Assembly (NCBI RefSeq): GCF_016101585.1
Contig: NZ_JACFQG010000001.1
Coordinates: forward strand, 372,001 to 436,000
DNA length: 64,000 nt
Source of the DNA: Bifidobacterium polysaccharolyticum
Lineage (GTDB): Bacteria > Actinomycetota > Actinomycetes > Actinomycetales > Bifidobacteriaceae
Direction of reading: 5' to 3'
Positions 1 to 8,030 of the stretch are shown here, in pieces. The position numbers and the translations under genes were made by a program. The notes under the pieces are model-generated. The model was not told the DNA's origin. It did not search any database and was given only the letters and a program-made list of their open reading frames with translations. Every line of letters begins with the position of its first letter. Positions within the stretch are counted from its first letter, which is position 1.

Positions 1-43
1 GGACCCGGCCAGAGTCGGGCTCTGTCGGGACGAAGGAGCGAAT

Positions 44-1645
44 GTGAAGAAGACCGGCTTTGCACGGCATTTGTCCGGCTTGATGACCCTGCTGGCATGC
101 CTGGTCATGGTCGCATCAGCAAGTGCCTGCGGTCCAGCCATAAGCGGGGGGAGACAATCCCCGACCGCCCCGCAGAGCCAGGCGACCTCCACGTCAACTG
201 CCGAAGTACCCGGTCGGGTGGCCATTTTCACTCCCTCTGACGGCATCACCCTCTCCCAGCACACACCCATCAACAAATGGGCCGCCCTGGTTCCAGAGCT
301 CAAGTCGGCACTGACCAAGGAGCATCTTTCCAGCAAGCGCATCGACGCATACACCAGCGGGAATCTGGAGGATCAAAGCAAGGAACTGCAGGATTACGTG
401 GTCAACCGTCTTTCGGAGCGCAAGACCGAAAAGACCTCAGAGCCGACCACATTGGTGGTGGCACCCATGACCTCGCCAGACTCCATTACCCGCCAGTATG
501 GCGACTATATCAGCAAGTCACTCGATGTCGATGCCAAAGACAAGGCGAGTTCACGTCTGGTCTCGTCTCTGCGTCTGGCTGCTGGAGCGGGTATGCACGT
601 GGTGCTGATGGCCAACCAAGTACCGGGCATTCAGCCGGATCTATTCGTACAGTTGTCTGACGCACGGGCCATTGGTCAGATGCAGGCGGAGAAGCTGGCC
701 AGCAAGCTGGAGCTGGACAAGGCCAGCAAGGACAACCCCTGCAGCATCGAGATCCTGCTGCCGAACCGTCCGGCCGATGCATCCTCTGATGCATCCTCTG
801 CTGACACGGGTGCTGAAGCCAACCAGGCTGAACAGGACCAGCAAGAGGATCAGAATTCCTTCCCCGCCCAGGCCTTCGCCGGAATCTGGCAGGTGCTAGG
901 TCCATATTTCAAGGATGGAAGGGCCGACAGTCCCTCGGGACGCCTGCAGGCCGACAGTACCGAACGGGACTGGCAGGCTGTCGCCTTCGATCCAGGCAAG
1001 GATGCCTCGGCTACAGGCAAAGAGCTGGCAACCCGTCTATCCATGAACGACGACGCCAAATCCCATACCGAGGTAGACGGCATTCTGGCCATGAACGACT
1101 TCATCGTTTCCGGAGTGGTCTCTGAGCTCAGGGATTTAGGATATCGAGGTTCGTCGGCGGACGTCAACCCGGAAATTTCCATATCCGGCATCGTGGGATC
1201 CATGGCCGGCCGTCAGGATCTGCACCGTCAGCGCGTGCCCAAACCCGCCCAGAGCCCTGCAAGCCAGAATTCGTCGGGGTCGCAAGCGGATTCTTCGCAG
1301 AACACGGGCAAGACCCAAGAATCCACGTCCTCCGACGACCACACCGCCTGGCCCATCATCAGTGGGTATGGCGCCTATGCGGACAACATCCCCCAAATCG
1401 TGGATGGACAGCAGTGGATGACCGGGCTGGAAGACAGACTGGGGCTTGCGGGTGATATTGCCAAGGCCTGCGTCAACCTCAACAGCCAGGGGAAGGTGCC
1501 AGCCATGGATACGATTCAGACCGTCAATCAGGATGGCAAACAGTTACACCGTCTGTCAAGACCTTTGGTTGCGGTTTCGGCATCCAACCTCAAGGCGACG
1601 CTGATCGACACCGGCTACATCAAACCTGCCGATGCTGGTCTTTGA
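44..1645 (+). CDS. Periplasmic-binding-protein-like lipoprotein (type I, sugar-binding fold)
   Basis: Likely the extracellular solute-binding lipoprotein of a sugar-type ABC uptake system. The N-terminus is a lipoprotein signal: Lys residues, a hydrophobic stretch, then a lipobox-like ASAC near residue 29. The body resembles the XylF/type I binding-protein family, with IEILLPNR, FAGIWQVLGPYF and ILAMNDFIVSGVVSEL-like segments and a C-terminal ISGYGAYADN followed by IVDGQQWMT. Two low-complexity Ser/Asp/Gln linkers (about residues 247-270 and 402-428) interrupt the fold. GTG start with GAAGGAG 5 bases upstream; an overlapping ATG at 42 runs straight into a stop. No permease or ATPase is adjacent, so ligand and partners are unknown. 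Its 3' end overlaps the convergent acyl-CoA ligase gene by 31 bp. Confidence 0.7.
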   Translation: MKKTGFARHLSGLMTLLACLVMVASASACGPAISGGRQSPTAPQSQATSTSTAEVPGRVAIFTPSDGITLSQHTPINKWAALVPELKSALTKEHLSSKRIDAYTSGNLEDQSKELQDYVVNRLSERKTEKTSEPTTLVVAPMTSPDSITRQYGDYISKSLDVDAKDKASSRLVSSLRLAAGAGMHVVLMANQVPGIQPDLFVQLSDARAIGQMQAEKLASKLELDKASKDNPCSIEILLPNRPADASSDASSADTGAEANQAEQDQQEDQNSFPAQAFAGIWQVLGPYFKDGRADSPSGRLQADSTERDWQAVAFDPGKDASATGKELATRLSMNDDAKSHTEVDGILAMNDFIVSGVVSELRDLGYRGSSADVNPEISISGIVGSMAGRQDLHRQRVPKPAQSPASQNSSGSQADSSQNTGKTQESTSSDDHTAWPIISGYGAYADNIPQIVDGQQWMTGLEDRLGLAGDIAKACVNLNSQGKVPAMDTIQTVNQDGKQLHRLSRPLVAVSASNLKATLIDTGYIKPADAGL

Positions 1646-3450
1646 GCATAGATCTCCTGCTCGATCCGATCCTCATACCGCTTGAGAACCTCCTGACGGC
1701 GGGGCTTGTATGATGCGGTGAGCAGACCGTTTTCACGAGTGAAGTCCTGGTCCAGAATCAGATAGCGGCGGATGCCCTCGGCCCGGGATACCTGAGCATT
1801 GGCCGCGTCCACTGCACGGTCGACCTCGGTGCGGATAATGGGGTTCTCCCCAGCCGGAGCGGCCTCTTTCAGGGGCTCAGCGCCCTGGTCCCGCAACCAG
1901 CGGTCAACCTCCTCGGAATTGAGGGTGATCAAGGCCGAGACGAATGGCCTGCGATCTCCGATGACCATACAGTGGCTGATAATGGGCGAACGTTCAACAG
2001 CCGTCTCCAGCAGCGCCGGCGAGATGTTCTTGCCACCAGCAGTAATGATGATTTCCTTGCGCCGGCCAGTCAGCCGAACGAACCCGTCCTCGTCCAGACT
2101 TCCCAGATCGCCGGTCAGCAACCAGCCGTCGCGAATCTGCCTGGTGGTGATTTCTGGATGGTTGTGGTAGCCCATGCAGACATCGGGGCCCTTGACACAG
2201 AGCTGGCCCTCCTGGTCGATGCCCACGGTGATGCCGGGCATGGGCAAGCCGATGGTGCCCAGCCGGTAGCCCTTGGTAGGGTTGACCGTCACCGGACCCA
2301 TGGTCTCGGTCATGCCATAGCCCTCGAGGAGGGGCAGACCTATGCCGTTGAAGAAGTCCGCGATGTCCCTGTCCAGGGGTGCTCCGCCCGAAATGGCATA
2401 CTTGACCCGGCCGCCCAAGGCCTCGAGGATGGGATCGTAGACGGTGCCCGTGTACATGAGGTGCTTGGTCTTCAACGACATGGGAACGCGGGTGCCGTTC
2501 TGTTGGTGACGGGACCACTGCCTGGCCACCCCTGCAGCATCCAGGAAAATCCTGCCCCTAGCGCCTGTGCCGGCCCGCTGGGATGCGGCGTTGTAGATCT
2601 TCTCGAAGATTCGCGGCACAGCCAGGATGAAGGTGGGCTTGAAAGTCTGCGTGTCCTGCAGCAGATTGCGGATGGACCCGGTGAGCCCCAGGGTGAGATC
2701 CGTGGCGATGGCGAAGAACTGCAGGCAACGGGCAAAGGCGTGGGCCAGAGGCAGACAGAGTAGAAGCCGCCTGCCCTCGCCCAAGCAGATGTCAGGAACC
2801 GCCTGAGCACCCGAACGAACGGTGAAGACGATGTTGCTGTGACTGATCTCTATGCCCTTGGGCTTGCCCGTGGAGCCTGAAGTGTAGACGATAGTTGCCA
2901 AGTCGGAGCCTCGCACCGAGTCGGCCCGGGATTGGAAGTCTGCCTGGTCCACCGCCCGTCCGTAGGCGGTCATGGTGGTCAGCGCCCCCCTTGTTATCAC
3001 ATACAGATCATTCAGATAGGCACACTGGGAACGAACCGCGTCCACCCGGGCCCTCATGTCGTCATCCTCCAGAAAGGCCAAGCCCACGTGGGAGTCGTTG
3101 AAGATACGGCGGATCTGATCGGGCGAGTCTGTCTCGTAGACCGGCACCGTAACTGCTCCGATGGACAGGATAGCCATGTCCAGGGCAGTCCACTCCCATC
3201 GGGTGTGCGAGACGATGGCCACCGAATCCCCCCGACCTATCCCTCGTGCCATAAGCCCCTTGGCCAGCCCGACCACACGATCCCGGAACTCACGGGCCGT
3301 GATGGTGTTCCACTCACGTCCGCTTCGGTATTCAATCAAAGGATCGTCCCCCAGGCGCACCACCCTGTCTTCAAGCAGGGAGAAGACGCTGGCATCGGCA
3401 TCTATGGGCTCCTCAAGCGGACGCGTGAATTCTTGCTGAATGTTCTGCAT
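1615..3450 (-). CDS. fadD: Long-chain-fatty-acid--CoA ligase (AMP-forming)
   Basis: ANL-superfamily enzyme that activates fatty acids to acyl-CoA through an acyl-adenylate. The 611-residue length fits the bacterial/plant long-chain acyl-CoA synthetase branch. Visible motifs are the P-loop YTSGSTGKPKG (about residue 190), the GYGMTETMGPV adenine-binding motif, and the C-terminal hinge block TGDLGSLDEDGF followed by GRRKEIIITAGGKNI. I place the start at the ATG at 3450, which has GGGAG 5 bases upstream; an in-frame GTG at 3456 is less well placed. In bifidobacteria, which lack beta-oxidation, such enzymes are usually assigned to lipid recycling or membrane lipid synthesis; that role is inferred. 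Monocistronic by position, with the M23 gene upstream on the same strand. Confidence 0.88.
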   Translation of the reverse strand: MQNIQQEFTRPLEEPIDADASVFSLLEDRVVRLGDDPLIEYRSGREWNTITAREFRDRVVGLAKGLMARGIGRGDSVAIVSHTRWEWTALDMAILSIGAVTVPVYETDSPDQIRRIFNDSHVGLAFLEDDDMRARVDAVRSQCAYLNDLYVITRGALTTMTAYGRAVDQADFQSRADSVRGSDLATIVYTSGSTGKPKGIEISHSNIVFTVRSGAQAVPDICLGEGRRLLLCLPLAHAFARCLQFFAIATDLTLGLTGSIRNLLQDTQTFKPTFILAVPRIFEKIYNAASQRAGTGARGRIFLDAAGVARQWSRHQQNGTRVPMSLKTKHLMYTGTVYDPILEALGGRVKYAISGGAPLDRDIADFFNGIGLPLLEGYGMTETMGPVTVNPTKGYRLGTIGLPMPGITVGIDQEGQLCVKGPDVCMGYHNHPEITTRQIRDGWLLTGDLGSLDEDGFVRLTGRRKEIIITAGGKNISPALLETAVERSPIISHCMVIGDRRPFVSALITLNSEEVDRWLRDQGAEPLKEAAPAGENPIIRTEVDRAVDAANAQVSRAEGIRRYLILDQDFTRENGLLTASYKPRRQEVLKRYEDRIEQEIYAQRPASAGLM

Positions 3451-3560
3451 GACCACTCCCTGCTGAAACGGCGTTATGCTTAACGATTCTAACCGCTCCC
3501 CCGGGCCAGCGATATACCCGGTCTGCAGACGCGCGCGTCATCTGAACGACTGTGGCACTG

Positions 3561-4229
3561 CTATAAGGGTTTGAGACGAATCCTATGATTTCCGACTTTA
3601 GCGCCGGGATTCAAATAGCGGCCTTGACCGTCTTTGAGACCCCAGTGCAGACAATCCTGAGCACAGTGGTCCGAGACCCCCTCTACTTTCCCCCAGACCG
3701 TGCCGGCCCGAAGCCGGGTTCCCGTCGGCAAAGAGCTCTGTGCAGGCTCGTAGGTGGAGACCAGATTACCGTGACGAATGGAGACCACGTCCTTGCCTGC
3801 TACGGAACCTGCAAAGGCGATGACACCGTCTGCCGGAGTCCTGATACGCCTGCCCTGCTGCGCTGCCAGGTCAATCCCACGATGACCGCTCAGCCAAGGA
3901 TGATCCGGCGGATCAAAGGGACGAATAATAACCTGCGATGCGGCATTATCTGCAGTCAGGGGTTCAAGGGGCCACAGCCAGCCCCGGCGGCAGGCTGCAG
4001 TCGATGATGTAACTCGACCGTTCTGCGCCGGAATTGCAGCCGAAGGTAGGGTCGGCGCAGGCTGAGCCATGACAGTTGCCGTGGGTCCTGCGGCCGACAG
4101 GACCAGTGCCAGCATCAGCACCAGCAGAGTCCTGGGGAACCAAGGAGGCCGACAGCCGGAAGGCATAATGGGCATCCGGCCGGTAATCCGTTTGATGCCC
4201 TTGTTCTTATGGTCACGCGCACAGGCCAT
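3561..4229 (-). CDS. Exported M23 (LytM)-like peptidoglycan peptidase or regulator
   Basis: 222-residue secreted protein with a C-terminal M23/LytM domain. A basic N-terminus precedes a hydrophobic helix (about residues 31-55) that acts as signal peptide or anchor. The domain shows SGHRGIDLAA, with His116 and Asp120 as the first two zinc ligands of M23 enzymes. The usual HxH motif appears as CLH (Cys193, His195), so the first histidine is replaced. Cys80, Cys189 and Cys193 could form disulfides. Either the zinc site uses Cys, or the protein is a non-catalytic LytM factor that activates other wall hydrolases. The start has AAGGTG 7 bases upstream. It stands alone between the acyl-CoA ligase and the arabinofuranosidase. 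Confidence 0.75.
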   Translation of the reverse strand: MACARDHKNKGIKRITGRMPIMPSGCRPPWFPRTLLVLMLALVLSAAGPTATVMAQPAPTLPSAAIPAQNGRVTSSTAACRRGWLWPLEPLTADNAASQVIIRPFDPPDHPWLSGHRGIDLAAQQGRRIRTPADGVIAFAGSVAGKDVVSIRHGNLVSTYEPAQSSLPTGTRLRAGTVWGKVEGVSDHCAQDCLHWGLKDGQGRYLNPGAKVGNHRIRLKPL

Positions 4230-4423
4230 AGGTGCACCTTCCCTCCGTCATCGTGGACGCCCGATTGAGCGTCCACCATCAGGATGGATTGGATGCCAAG
4301 GCCGCGTGAACCGGAAAAAGGCATGTGGTCGAATATCCAGTCGTCCACATCCAGATGGACCGTAAAGGCACCATACCCGAAAACCCTGAAAGGGTTCCCA
4401 GCCCAGATGCCTTTATCGGCCTT

Positions 4424-5959
4424 TTAAGCCAAATGAATGACCGTCCAAGAGATGGGAGGCAGCTGAAGATTCAAGGCATCCTCATCCATCTTGAAGTCTT
4501 TCCGGGCATGCATGACGACCCGTTCCTGGTCTTCAAGAGTGTTGCGTGCCGAGGGGTCGTCCTCATGTAGAGTGCTGACTGTGGCTTGTCTGCGTCGATC
4601 CTGTTCAGGCAGGGCGATTCTGAAATCAACAGAACTGTCAGGACTGCGGTTGACCACAAAAACGTTTAGTGAACCATCGGCACCTCTGACGGCCACTGAA
4701 TCGGTCATGGGCACCTGACCATATCGCGAAGTCTCATAGGTGTCGCCGCTTTGCAGACTCTTGAGCACGTTGCCGCCTCGTGCATAACGAGCCGTCAGGG
4801 CGAAGGGGTAGAAAATGGTCTGCCGCCAAGCAGGACCGCCGGGCTCAGTCATGATGGGGGCAATGACGTTGACCAGCTGGGCCAGGCTGGCTGCATGAAC
4901 GACATCGGCATGCCTGAGCAGGGTAATCAGCAAGTCGCCCACCACCACGGCATCTGCTGCCGAATAGACATCCTCCAAAAGCGGCGAGCCTAGAGGCCAA
5001 TTGCCGATGCCTTCAGGCGATCTGCTGGCCTGAGCCTCCTGGTACCATACATTCCACTCGTCAAAGGAGATGAAAACCTGATGATCGCTGCCCAGCCGGG
5101 CACGCGAGGCGGCGATGATGGCCGCCACATCGGTGATGAAACTGTCCATGTCCACGCCGGAAGCCAGAAAGCTGGCCATGTCTCCATCCTTGGGTGCGTA
5201 ATAGGCATGGCATGAGAGGAAGTTCACATTTTCGAAGCAGCGCTCCAGGACCGTACGCTCCCAGAGGCCGAAAGTGGGCATGGTGTGCGAGGAAGACCCG
5301 CATACAACCAGATCCAAGTCCGGGTCGATCATCCTCATGGCCACAGCCGTCCGGTTGGCCAGATCAGCGTATTCCTGTGCACTCTTGTGGCCAATCTGCC
5401 AGTCGCCATCCATCTCGTTGCCCAGACACCACATCTTGATGCCAAAGGGACGATCATGGCCGTTGGCCCGCCGCCGTTCGGACAGCTCGGTGCCCGATGG
5501 CACATTGCAGTATTCGAGCAGGTCCAGGGCTTCCTGCATGCCCCTGGTACCCAGGTTGACGGCCTCCATAAGCTCGTTGCCGCCCAGCTTGCCCAGCCAG
5601 TCGCTCATCTCATGCAGGCCGAATTCGTTGCTTTCGCCGGAGTGCCAGGCCAGATCGAGACGGCGAGGACGGCTTTCGCGCGGTCCCACACCATCCTCCC
5701 AGCGATAGCCCGAAACGAAGTTGCCACCTGGGTATCTGATGGTTGTCACGCCTAATTCCTTCACAAGATCCATGACGTCGCGGCGGAAGCCCTGCTCGTC
5801 TGCTGTCGGATGCCCCGGTTCATAGATACCCGAGTAAATGCCCCGGCCCAGGTGCTCCACGAAAGATCCGAAGAGGCGATCGTCAATGGGTGTAGACTCC
5901 TGCTCCTCATCCACCTTGAACTGTGCACCGCTTCTGTGATTTTGCTGCCCTTGCGTCAC
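4424..5959 (-). CDS. abfA: Alpha-L-arabinofuranosidase, GH51
   Basis: Intracellular GH51 glycosidase that removes terminal alpha-L-arabinofuranosyl groups from arabino-oligosaccharides, as in plant-fibre use by bifidobacteria. The (beta/alpha)8 domain opens with IDDRLFGSFVEHLGRGIY. The acid/base Glu182 lies in CLGNEMDG and the nucleophile Glu301 in ISFDEWNVW; a C-terminal beta domain follows. No signal peptide is seen. I choose the GTG at 5959, preceded by GAAGGAG at 7 bases, rather than an upstream ATG at 6025 without a site; this gives 511 residues, normal for GH51. A LacI-type palindrome lies about 75 bases upstream, implying repression released by an arabinose-derived sugar. No transporter or LacI gene is next to it. 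Confidence 0.93.
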   Translation of the reverse strand: MTQGQQNHRSGAQFKVDEEQESTPIDDRLFGSFVEHLGRGIYSGIYEPGHPTADEQGFRRDVMDLVKELGVTTIRYPGGNFVSGYRWEDGVGPRESRPRRLDLAWHSGESNEFGLHEMSDWLGKLGGNELMEAVNLGTRGMQEALDLLEYCNVPSGTELSERRRANGHDRPFGIKMWCLGNEMDGDWQIGHKSAQEYADLANRTAVAMRMIDPDLDLVVCGSSSHTMPTFGLWERTVLERCFENVNFLSCHAYYAPKDGDMASFLASGVDMDSFITDVAAIIAASRARLGSDHQVFISFDEWNVWYQEAQASRSPEGIGNWPLGSPLLEDVYSAADAVVVGDLLITLLRHADVVHAASLAQLVNVIAPIMTEPGGPAWRQTIFYPFALTARYARGGNVLKSLQSGDTYETSRYGQVPMTDSVAVRGADGSLNVFVVNRSPDSSVDFRIALPEQDRRRQATVSTLHEDDPSARNTLEDQERVVMHARKDFKMDEDALNLQLPPISWTVIHLA

Positions 5960-6030
5960 TGTCTGGCTCCTTCGTTCTGACTTTATCGTCAATGATTCTC
6001 GTCCATCTCCAAAACTATGGATCATCTGAA

Positions 6031-6046
6031 TAGTACAACGTTGCTA
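6031..6046. promoter_or_regulatory. LacI-family operator palindrome upstream of the GH51 gene
   Basis: TAGTACAACGTTGCTA is a near-perfect palindrome with the CAACGTTG core and central CG typical of LacI-family operators. It lies 72-87 bases upstream of the GTG start of the arabinofuranosidase, in a promoter-proximal position. No LacI-type regulator gene is encoded in this window, so the factor must act in trans. Confidence 0.65.
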
Positions 6047-6303
6047 ATTCGGCCAGGCACCTGTCTGTCGCCTCATGCAATACCGAAAAGGTGCCTTCCG
6101 GGTGCCAAACGAAAGGCTACATAATCATTCAGCTGTCATGAAAGAAGCGAATCTCCAAAATAAACTGACATCATCAATTCCTGGATTAGGAGACTCCAAC
6201 AGCAATTCAATAGACTGATCGTCCCGATACTCGTGTTGACAACAACCAAGACCATTGGGGATAACAGGATTGCATGTGTCTGAAAAATCGCACAATATAA
6301 AGA

Positions 6304-6323
6304 AACCGCCGGAAGACCGGCGG
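6304..6323 (-). terminator. Rho-independent terminator of tRNA-Asn
   Basis: Read on the minus strand, an 8-base GC stem (CCGCCGGT with its complement) is followed by TTTCTTT. It begins 8 bases beyond the 3' end of tRNA-Asn. Confidence 0.8.
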
Positions 6324-6330
6324 TTGAGAG

Positions 6331-6403
6331 CTCCCGCAGCTGGGCTTGAACCAGCGACATTTCGATTAACAGTCGAACGCTCTGCCAACTGAGCTATGCG
6401 GGA
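6331..6403 (-). tRNA. tRNA-Asn (GTT)
   Basis: A 73-base cloverleaf on the minus strand. The acceptor stem TCCCGCA pairs with TGCGGGA, followed by discriminator G. The anticodon loop CTGTTAA is flanked by TTCGA/TCGAA and carries anticodon GTT. The T arm contains GGTTCAAGCCC. CCA is not encoded. A promoter with good spacing lies upstream and a hairpin terminator downstream, so it is a single-gene unit. Confidence 0.95.
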
Positions 6404-6439
6404 ATGTCCCGTTCAACTCTCGCTGAACACAATTACCAT

Positions 6440-6468
6440 ACTATAGTCAGGACCTTCGTATCCGACAA
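6440..6468 (-). promoter_or_regulatory. Probable promoter of tRNA-Asn
   Basis: On the minus strand, TTGTCG (6463-6468) and TATAGT (6440-6445) are separated by 17 bases and lie about 36 bases upstream of the mature tRNA 5' end. This is a good sigma-70-type -35/-10 pair. Confidence 0.6.
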
Positions 6469-6481
6469 CTTGGCGTGTCGA

Positions 6482-7525
6482 TTACATGAGGATCTTGTCC
6501 ATTGGCATGGCTGAATCAATAGAGAAGTCAGGAGCAGAGGGAGGCAGGCCGGCCTGAACCAGATTGACGCCCAGCATGGCCACCATGGCACCGTTGTCCG
6601 TGCACAAGTTGATCTTCGGAATACGGACCTTGACGCCCTCCTCGTCGCCGAACTCCTGAAGCCTGCCGCGCAGCTGCGAGTTGGCCGAGAACCCGCCGCC
6701 GACAATCAGGGTATCCGTGTCGAACCGGTGGCAGGCAGCCATGGCCTTGCGAGAGAGGACAGTGGCCACGGAGTCTGCCAGCGAGGCGCAGACATCATCC
6801 ACGGGAATATCGAGCCCGGCCTGCTGTCTGCGCTCGACCCATCGAGCCACTGCGGTCTTGACCCCCGAGAAGCTGAAGTCATAAGGATGCTCGGCTCCAG
6901 CCCGGCCCTTTGTCAGCCCCTGGGGCACGGCGATGGCGTTGGGGTCGCCCAGACGGGCATGACGGTCGATGTGGGGACCGCCCGGATAGGGGAAGCCGAG
7001 CAAACGTGCAATCTTGTCGAAGCACTCCCCCGCCGCATCGTCCAGTGTGGTGCCCACCACCTGGACCGATCGCGCCAGATCATCCACGTGCAGCAGCGAG
7101 GTGTGGCCGCCGGAGACAATCAGAGCCAGGGCATTCTGGGGGAATGGACCGAATTGGAGCTGGGTGACCGCTATATGGCCGATGACGTGGTTGATACCGT
7201 ACAAGGGCTTTTTCGCCGCCCAAGCCAGCGCCTTGGCACCGGAAACGCCTACGGCCAGGCATCCAGCCAGCCCAGGACCGGCCGAGACCGCTATGGCATC
7301 GACCTGGGACAGGTTCATATCCGCATCGTTCAGGGCCTTGGAGACGACCGGCACAAAGGACTCAGCGTGTGCCCGTGAGGCGATCTCGGGTATGACGCCG
7401 CCATAGCGGGCATGCTCGTTCATGGAGGATGCCACCACGTTGGACAACAGCCGGTTGCCCTGAACCAAGGCGGCCGCGGTCTCGTCGCAGGTGGATTCGA
7501 TGCCAAGCACCAGAGGCTCACTCAT
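6482..7525 (-). CDS. tsaD: tRNA N6-adenosine threonylcarbamoyltransferase TsaD
   Basis: Catalytic subunit of the t6A machinery; it transfers threonylcarbamoyl from TC-AMP to A37 of ANN-decoding tRNAs, working with TsaB and TsaE encoded just upstream. The ASKHA-fold start VLGIESTCDETAAALV and the metal-binding HVIGHIAV motif (HxxxH) are visible. The nucleotide-binding SGGHTSLL and IVGGGFSANSQLR segments follow. Start at the ATG at 7525 (347 residues, normal), with AGGA about 10 bases upstream. It overlaps the 3' end of rimI by 8 bases and is the last gene of the comEA-to-tsaD chain. An essential function in most bacteria. Confidence 0.97.
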   Translation of the reverse strand: MSEPLVLGIESTCDETAAALVQGNRLLSNVVASSMNEHARYGGVIPEIASRAHAESFVPVVSKALNDADMNLSQVDAIAVSAGPGLAGCLAVGVSGAKALAWAAKKPLYGINHVIGHIAVTQLQFGPFPQNALALIVSGGHTSLLHVDDLARSVQVVGTTLDDAAGECFDKIARLLGFPYPGGPHIDRHARLGDPNAIAVPQGLTKGRAGAEHPYDFSFSGVKTAVARWVERRQQAGLDIPVDDVCASLADSVATVLSRKAMAACHRFDTDTLIVGGGFSANSQLRGRLQEFGDEEGVKVRIPKINLCTDNGAMVAMLGVNLVQAGLPPSAPDFSIDSAMPMDKILM

Positions 7526-8030
7526 GGTCAATGATCCTTTCCTGTCCTTTCGAAAGCTTGTTGCTGCCAAAGCCCACCGGGCCCGGTCCCACCGAGATTA
7601 AGGGCCTGGTCATAGCCCAGGCATCCACATCTTCAGGCTGATAATAGCCTTTGCACAGACCCATCCGTGAGAAGCCAAAGTCCTCGTAGAGGTCAATGGC
7701 AGCGGAGTTGTCTACACGCACTTTCAGGTTCATGCGCTGCAAACCCTCGCGATCGGCTCCAGCGATCAACCTGGCCAGCAAGAATCCTGCAATGCCTCGA
7801 TTCCGGGCTTCCGGCAGCACCCCGATGGTCATCAGCTCGGCATCCCGTTCACCAGACCAGTAACCTCCGTAGCCCAGGATGGCTCCCTGATCATCCCATA
7901 CCAGGTAGGTGCGTGAGGGCGCAGACAGCTCGAACCGCAGCGCCTGCCGACTCCAGGCTTGATCGCCGAAAACGCTCGCCTCCAGATCGACCAGCTTGTC
8001 CAAATCCCCCGAGGCCACCCCGCGAATCAT
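7518..8030 (-). CDS. rimI: Ribosomal protein S18-alanine N-acetyltransferase RimI (GNAT family)
   Basis: 170-residue GNAT acetyltransferase, expected to acetylate the N-terminus of a ribosomal protein. The acetyl-CoA-binding block IGVLPEARNRGIAGFLL (R/QxxGxG/A motif) and the following NSAAIDLYEDFGF are visible. RimI genes sit inside the tsaB-tsaD cluster in many actinobacteria. The ATG at 8030 overlaps the tsaB stop as ATGA, and the gene overlaps tsaD by 8 bases, so translation of the three is probably coupled. An upstream reading extension to 8141 would run deep into tsaB and is rejected. Confidence 0.9.
   Translation of the reverse strand: MIRGVASGDLDKLVDLEASVFGDQAWSRQALRFELSAPSRTYLVWDDQGAILGYGGYWSGERDAELMTIGVLPEARNRGIAGFLLARLIAGADREGLQRMNLKVRVDNSAAIDLYEDFGFSRMGLCKGYYQPEDVDAWAMTRPLISVGPGPVGFGSNKLSKGQERIIDHE

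Larger units (their letters stand above)
5960..6330. other. AT-rich intergenic stretch between tRNA-Asn and the arabinofuranosidase
   Basis: About 370 bases clearly richer in A and T than the flanking genes. It holds the upstream region and palindrome of the GH51 gene (near 6031-6046) and the tRNA terminator (6304-6323). The middle contains only short, unconvincing reading frames, for example 26 codons from 6137 on the plus strand without a ribosome binding site. I recognise no gene, though the composition and position beside a tRNA leave room for the remnant of an inserted element. Confidence 0.5.

Noticed and set aside
1972-2763. 263-codon plus-strand open frame opposite the acyl-CoA ligase
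   Set aside because: No ribosome binding site or family motif; antisense shadow.
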